DNA of 64,000 nt from UBA695 sp042691655 (GTDB lineage: Bacteria > Verrucomicrobiota > Verrucomicrobiia > Chthoniobacterales > Chthoniobacteraceae). The translations under genes and the position numbers were made by a program. The notes under the pieces were generated by a model. It ran no database searches and was not told the origin of the DNA. It was given only the letters and a program-made list of their open reading frames with translations. This document shows, one piece after another, positions 61,701-64,000 of the stretch. Position 1 is the first letter of the stretch, and the number at the start of each line of letters is the position of its first letter. Location of the stretch: assembly GCA_042691655.1 (NCBI GenBank), contig CP170506.1, forward strand, positions 3,534,001 through 3,598,000, read 5' to 3'.

Positions 61701-62753
61701 ACGGTGACTACGTGGGATTACCCTGCGGATGCTCACTTTTTCGACGGTCTTCTAAGCCAGAACAACCCGGCAGTTAAACTGCTGGGGAACGACGGTGCCA
61801 CCCAGCAGCAGGAATATTATACAGACGCCGACGGCGTTTGCCGCCGGGCGATGGGCGCCTACGTTCCGGTCAGCGGAAGCGCTTCCGGCCAAAGGACTAA
61901 TACGGCATCGCTCATTGGTCTCCCAATGGCGACGGCATCGACTAGTTTCCATGACGGAATCGCCACGCCATCCACTCAAAGCCAAAGCCGTCCGATTTTG
62001 CTTCACCGCCCGTTCCGTAGCGTGGCCGAGATGAGCTATGCTTTCCGCGGAACGCCGTGGAAAAACATCGACTTTTTTACTCCCGAAAGCGGGGATACGG
62101 CGCTCCTGGATACATTTTGTGTCAATGAACCGCCCTCGGATGCGCTTACTGCGGGGAAGGTGGACCTCAATACCCGGCAGGCTCCAGTGCTTCGAGCGAT
62201 TCTCAACGGAGCATACAAAGATGAGATCGGCACGAATGCGCTGCCTGCCTTATCAAGTGGCGAGGCCAGCACGATTGCCAATCTTCTGCTGGCCATTACG
62301 ACAGGCACCCAGGCTTGGCGCGGGCCGCTGACCAACGTTGCTGACTTGGTGGGCCACTATGTATCCAACGCTCCGACGGCCGCGGGGGCTGACGTATACC
62401 AATTTGCAAACCCGACGAGCGGAACAACCTACACATATGCGGGATTGAGCGCCGCATTAAGTGGATCAGCTTCGGCTCAGGATGGAAGTGACGTCTGGAG
62501 CGCCCAAACATTGGCCTCGCGCAACATCCAGCGGTTTCGCGAGGCTCCCATCCGGGCACTTTCTGCTTGTGGGCAGACGCGTGTTTGGAATCTCTTAATC
62601 GACCTTATTGCCCAAACCGGGCGCTTCGCGCAAAACGCCAGCTTGCCCAACCAATTTATCGTCGAGGGAGAGAAACGCTATTGGGTTCACGTTGCGATTG
62701 ACCGGTACACCGGCGAAGTGATCGACATTCAAACCGAGGCCGTCGTGGAATGA
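58770..62753 (+). CDS. Verru_Chthon cassette protein A (giant PilX/GspK-like protein)
   Basis: 1327 residues, ATG overlapping the stop of C. N-terminal helix GVALIIVLAFVMLLTGLIVAFFS resembles PilX/GspK leaders without the FTLIE Glu. Two short Cys near the N-terminus (CPCTCSG) precede it. The large head is beta-rich with Ser/Thr/Gly-rich stretches and has GGLLDANVVGYP, FRSVAEMSYAFRGTPWKNIDFF and a C-terminal FIVEGEKRYWVHVAIDRYTGEVIDIQTEAVVE. It probably caps a pilus-like fibre made by D, B and C. Function unknown. Confidence 0.87.
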   Translation: MRRNVMILQVRCPCTCSGASCKGVALIIVLAFVMLLTGLIVAFFSLGISAQQISNSSATQTKVELFSQGAIDVTIGDLRQEIINSSSTQTLTTASGTKILYLPKTSSGMVPSLVGSTGTGGLENLLKISGSAAYSGGTARGCDVPSTGTSANGRYISTARWNLPLLIPPSSAGNLTPSVAFTAPKWILVGRDGSNPQAATPSMSSSNAVLGRYAYAIYNEGGLLDANVVGYPSTSGTAQTAYRQATAYVDLTQIGLTSTQSDQLVAWRNYASASVSGSSFSFPNFSSISGSNFDQFILSNTTGFLVTGTTVNNKQTDRMFTSRQELIKFLQAGLGLSATNQVFQSLSAYSRTLEQPSYVPDPNRPKIVGSSAPPDAASTLSYEGNNTYYGGEGSINLTGSGGFLAARVTGTFTRIDGTPAVVGEPLVKRRFALSRLQVVTTGTTASKSNDDPIYQRFGLYRSDASLPWTYDHGGSHILTLGEVAAANREPDFAELLKAAINAGSVGKAGPSWTGVQGSGYLNYQYEMDICGDLQILQIMANLIDQQKSDNYPTRIRFSFSNLSGTAITRTVYGAEDLPYFYRWHFFTVCTHQPSPLLSASDSTTIVTTSGTYPSYHTKVASGSDGSITVQLNDPGAASCLIIPQVWNPHDGNTAVAPGGGPTDFRVVAETNNPDGSGSWSIAAEPTDGNGYFDGADYGVNTLANPPASALSSSTTLGASNGSLEFSFSNSNDLSKAFREPTLLWQNNMPAGMALTGTTRKEAVQLSGKTYYGILVGDAKVSWTAAISGTSYIFQTSSLRMRTDPSKQNLTFRMQYKDASGNWVTYQDAYVECSQVDYGSYTLFVNPNEPSYTSGDGIHNYKNPLASGVLRTPGSVGGCSQLTPPMGGPYDPRSGRFSAPIQGSFTLDDPTLGGNPTLDAITMQNNATSASINDVVGGTSFVLMATQRPSTSRGQNNTYSTPCNQTANAPMGWYSSYWTVTTWDYPADAHFFDGLLSQNNPAVKLLGNDGATQQQEYYTDADGVCRRAMGAYVPVSGSASGQRTNTASLIGLPMATASTSFHDGIATPSTQSQSRPILLHRPFRSVAEMSYAFRGTPWKNIDFFTPESGDTALLDTFCVNEPPSDALTAGKVDLNTRQAPVLRAILNGAYKDEIGTNALPALSSGEASTIANLLLAITTGTQAWRGPLTNVADLVGHYVSNAPTAAGADVYQFANPTSGTTYTYAGLSAALSGSASAQDGSDVWSAQTLASRNIQRFREAPIRALSACGQTRVWNLLIDLIAQTGRFAQNASLPNQFIVEGEKRYWVHVAIDRYTGEVIDIQTEAVVE

Positions 62754-62768
62754 TTCAAGAAGAATCAC

Positions 62769-62900
62769 GTGATCTGCACCTATCGTTTCTTATCTCCGCC
62801 CAACGAGTTGCAGACTTTGCCCGAAGATCTTTCCAAGCAGATCAAGGAAGTCGAGATGCGGCAAGCTCGTTTGTTCGGAGTTCCCAATAGGGGATACTAG
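62769..62900 (+). CDS. possible 43-residue small protein after the cassette
   Basis: A GTG-started frame in the same phase as protein A, 15 bp after its stop: VICTYRFLSPPNELQTLPE...RQARLFGVPNRGY. The composition is protein-like and it ends in a clean stop, but there is no known family. It may be a small gene or the end of a gene cut by the following insertion sequence. Confidence 0.3.
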   Translation: MICTYRFLSPPNELQTLPEDLSKQIKEVEMRQARLFGVPNRGY

Positions 62901-62927
62901 GTGTTAATTCCACAGAGAGGTATCTAT

Positions 62928-62945
62928 GCGTTCAGTCCTGAACGC
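62928..62945 (+). terminator. possible terminator hairpin of the cassette operon
   Basis: GCGTTCAG (62928-62935) mirrors CTGAACGC (62938-62945) with a 2-bp centre, followed by CCAGCCTCTTT. Weak T-run; the loop must open to four bases. Confidence 0.4.
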
Positions 62946-63049
62946 CCAGCCTCTTTACCAAACGATACTTGGTAGTGTCCAGATTCTTTCGCACTTTCAG
63001 TTGATGGCCTGAGGAAGGTTGGTCTTTGTTTTTGGGTTTCTTGTTTGGT

Positions 63050-63083
63050 TTTGATATCCGCCCCCGCGGGGGCGGATATCAAA
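63050..63083. repeat. 34-bp perfect palindrome at the transposase 3' end
   Basis: TTTGATATCCG, CCCCCGCGGGGG and CGGATATCAAA read the same on both strands without a spacer, 8 bp after the transposase stop. It could end transcripts from both sides or be a structural part of the IS end. Confidence 0.8.
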
Positions 63084-63091
63084 TTTGTCGA

Positions 63092-64000
63092 TCAGGCTAC
63101 GGCTTCCTCTGTGGCTGATGGGTTCTCGCGCAGGCGGCTCATGTCCAGGTAGCGCTTGCTGCCCCACTTGGTTCCGGCGATGTGCCGCAGCCGCGCGGCT
63201 GCGAGCATCAAGGCACTCTGGCCGTCGGGGAAGGAACCTACCACTCGGGTTCGTCGCCGGATTTCCCGGATTACGCGTTCCAGCGGGTTGTTGGTTCGCA
63301 GGTTGCGCCAGTGTTCGCGGGGGAAGTGCATGTAGCTCAATGTCTCCTCGATGCCCGTCGCGACCAGTTCCGCTGCTTTGCCAAGCTTCATTTCCCGCAG
63401 TTTAAAGACGACCGCCTTTGCCTTTTCCTGCGCCGCAGCCAGGTCTTCCTGGGCATGGATCGCTTTGAGCATGGCCACCACTTCCTTGACTTTCCCACTC
63501 GGCACCGCCGTCCATACGTTGCGGTAAAAATGCACCGTGCATCGCTGCCATTTCGCTTCTGGGTAAAAATCCGCAAGGCTTTCTACCAGCCCCAGGCACT
63601 TGTCGCTCACGAAGAGCTTTACTCCGGCCAAACCCCGCTGCTTCAACCCCCGCATGAAGTTCGTCCAGCTTTCCTTGTCCTCCTTGGTTCCTTCGGCCAC
63701 TGCTAGCACTTCACGATAGCCGTCCTGGTTAACTCCCACGGCGATCAAAATGCTCACGTTTTTAACCTCTCCGCCCCAGCTTCGCTTAAGCCATACCCCG
63801 TCGAGATAGACGTAGGCAAAGCGGCCTTCGATGGGCCGGTTGCGCCACTCCTCAATCTGCCCGTAGATCTTCTGGTTTAAATCGCTCACCACGCTCGGGC
63901 TTACCCGGGTTCCCCAGAGCGCCTCGGTAATGTCCTCGACCCGCCGCACGCTCACTCCGGCCAAATACATTTCGACGAGCGCCTCCTCGACGCTGCTCTC
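63092..64000 (-). CDS. IS256-family transposase (mutator type), 5'-truncated by window edge
   Basis: 302 residues visible with the frame open to the edge. IS256/mutator signature: YVYLDGVWLKRSW with the first catalytic Asp, LFVSDKCLGLVESLADFYPEAKWQRCTVHFYRNV with the second Asp and the C-x2-H motif, and TNNPLERVIREIRRRTRVVGSFPD with the Glu. It defines the right border of the sequenced glucan locus. Confidence 0.95.
   Translation of the reverse strand, partial: ESSVEEALVEMYLAGVSVRRVEDITEALWGTRVSPSVVSDLNQKIYGQIEEWRNRPIEGRFAYVYLDGVWLKRSWGGEVKNVSILIAVGVNQDGYREVLAVAEGTKEDKESWTNFMRGLKQRGLAGVKLFVSDKCLGLVESLADFYPEAKWQRCTVHFYRNVWTAVPSGKVKEVVAMLKAIHAQEDLAAAQEKAKAVVFKLREMKLGKAAELVATGIEETLSYMHFPREHWRNLRTNNPLERVIREIRRRTRVVGSFPDGQSALMLAAARLRHIAGTKWGSKRYLDMSRLRENPSATEEAVA

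Larger units (their letters stand above)
62975..64000 (-). mobile_element. IS256-family insertion sequence, incomplete at window edge
   Basis: Transposase gene on the minus strand entering from the right edge. The 3' end of the element probably lies near GTGTCCAGATTCTTTCGCAC (62975-62994), the usual style of IS256 terminal repeats; the exact border and the other end cannot be seen. Confidence 0.7.

Overview
The window reads as a chromosomal segment of a Verrucomicrobiota bacterium. The evidence is a complete four-gene 'Verru_Chthon cassette' (order D-B-C-A), a PEP-CTERM protein, poor Shine-Dalgarno signals and pseudopilins with Ala at the cleavage site. The genus cannot be fixed from the sequence alone. 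The first ~6 kb are visibly more GC-rich than most of what follows.

Layout. 0-6.1 kb: end of a cysteine synthase gene, a glycosyltransferase-like gene, a Crp/Fnr regulator divergent from hcp (hybrid cluster protein) with an FNR-type palindrome between them, a DUF2249 gene and a FucP-type sugar transporter. 6.1-9.2 kb: a DUF3494 (ice-binding-like) autotransporter. 9.6-14.7 kb: a scarred mobile zone with tRNA-Ala(CGC), two diverged ISL3-type elements in inverted orientation around a cargo gene of unknown function, a piece resembling the tRNA 3' end, tRNA-Leu(TAG) and a dead tyrosine integrase. 14.9-62.8 kb: one large beta-glucan locus. 63-64 kb: an IS256-type transposase running off the edge.

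The beta-glucan locus is the main point of interest. It encodes a GH128 enzyme, a GH158-like enzyme, a large GH-Q-like cytoplasmic phosphorylase, a GH30 enzyme, GPH and SSS sugar symporters, and two GH81 endo-beta-1,3-glucanases, one of them a 1698-residue multimodular protein. Interleaved with these are two TPR proteins, an ExbB-ExbD-ExbD set followed by a membrane-anchored PA14-like protein in the place of TonB, a nearly complete type II secretion system (gspH-I-J-K-L-M-C-like, then gspD-E-F-G), a PEP-CTERM protein and the Verru_Chthon cassette.

These units are tied together by a repeated operator, TGCACTTTTATGCAC (core TGCA-N6-TGCA). There are six exact 15-mers, one single-mismatch copy and one TGCA-N6-TGCA variant, all at the heads of the transcription units of this locus. 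The likely binder is the LacI-family protein encoded inside the locus. At four promoters the site lies 7-9 bp upstream of a TTGAC -35 box. I infer a co-regulated beta-1,3-glucan (laminarin, callose or fungal-wall type) degradation regulon that carries its own secretion and envelope-energised machinery, with no SusC/SusD pair in the window.
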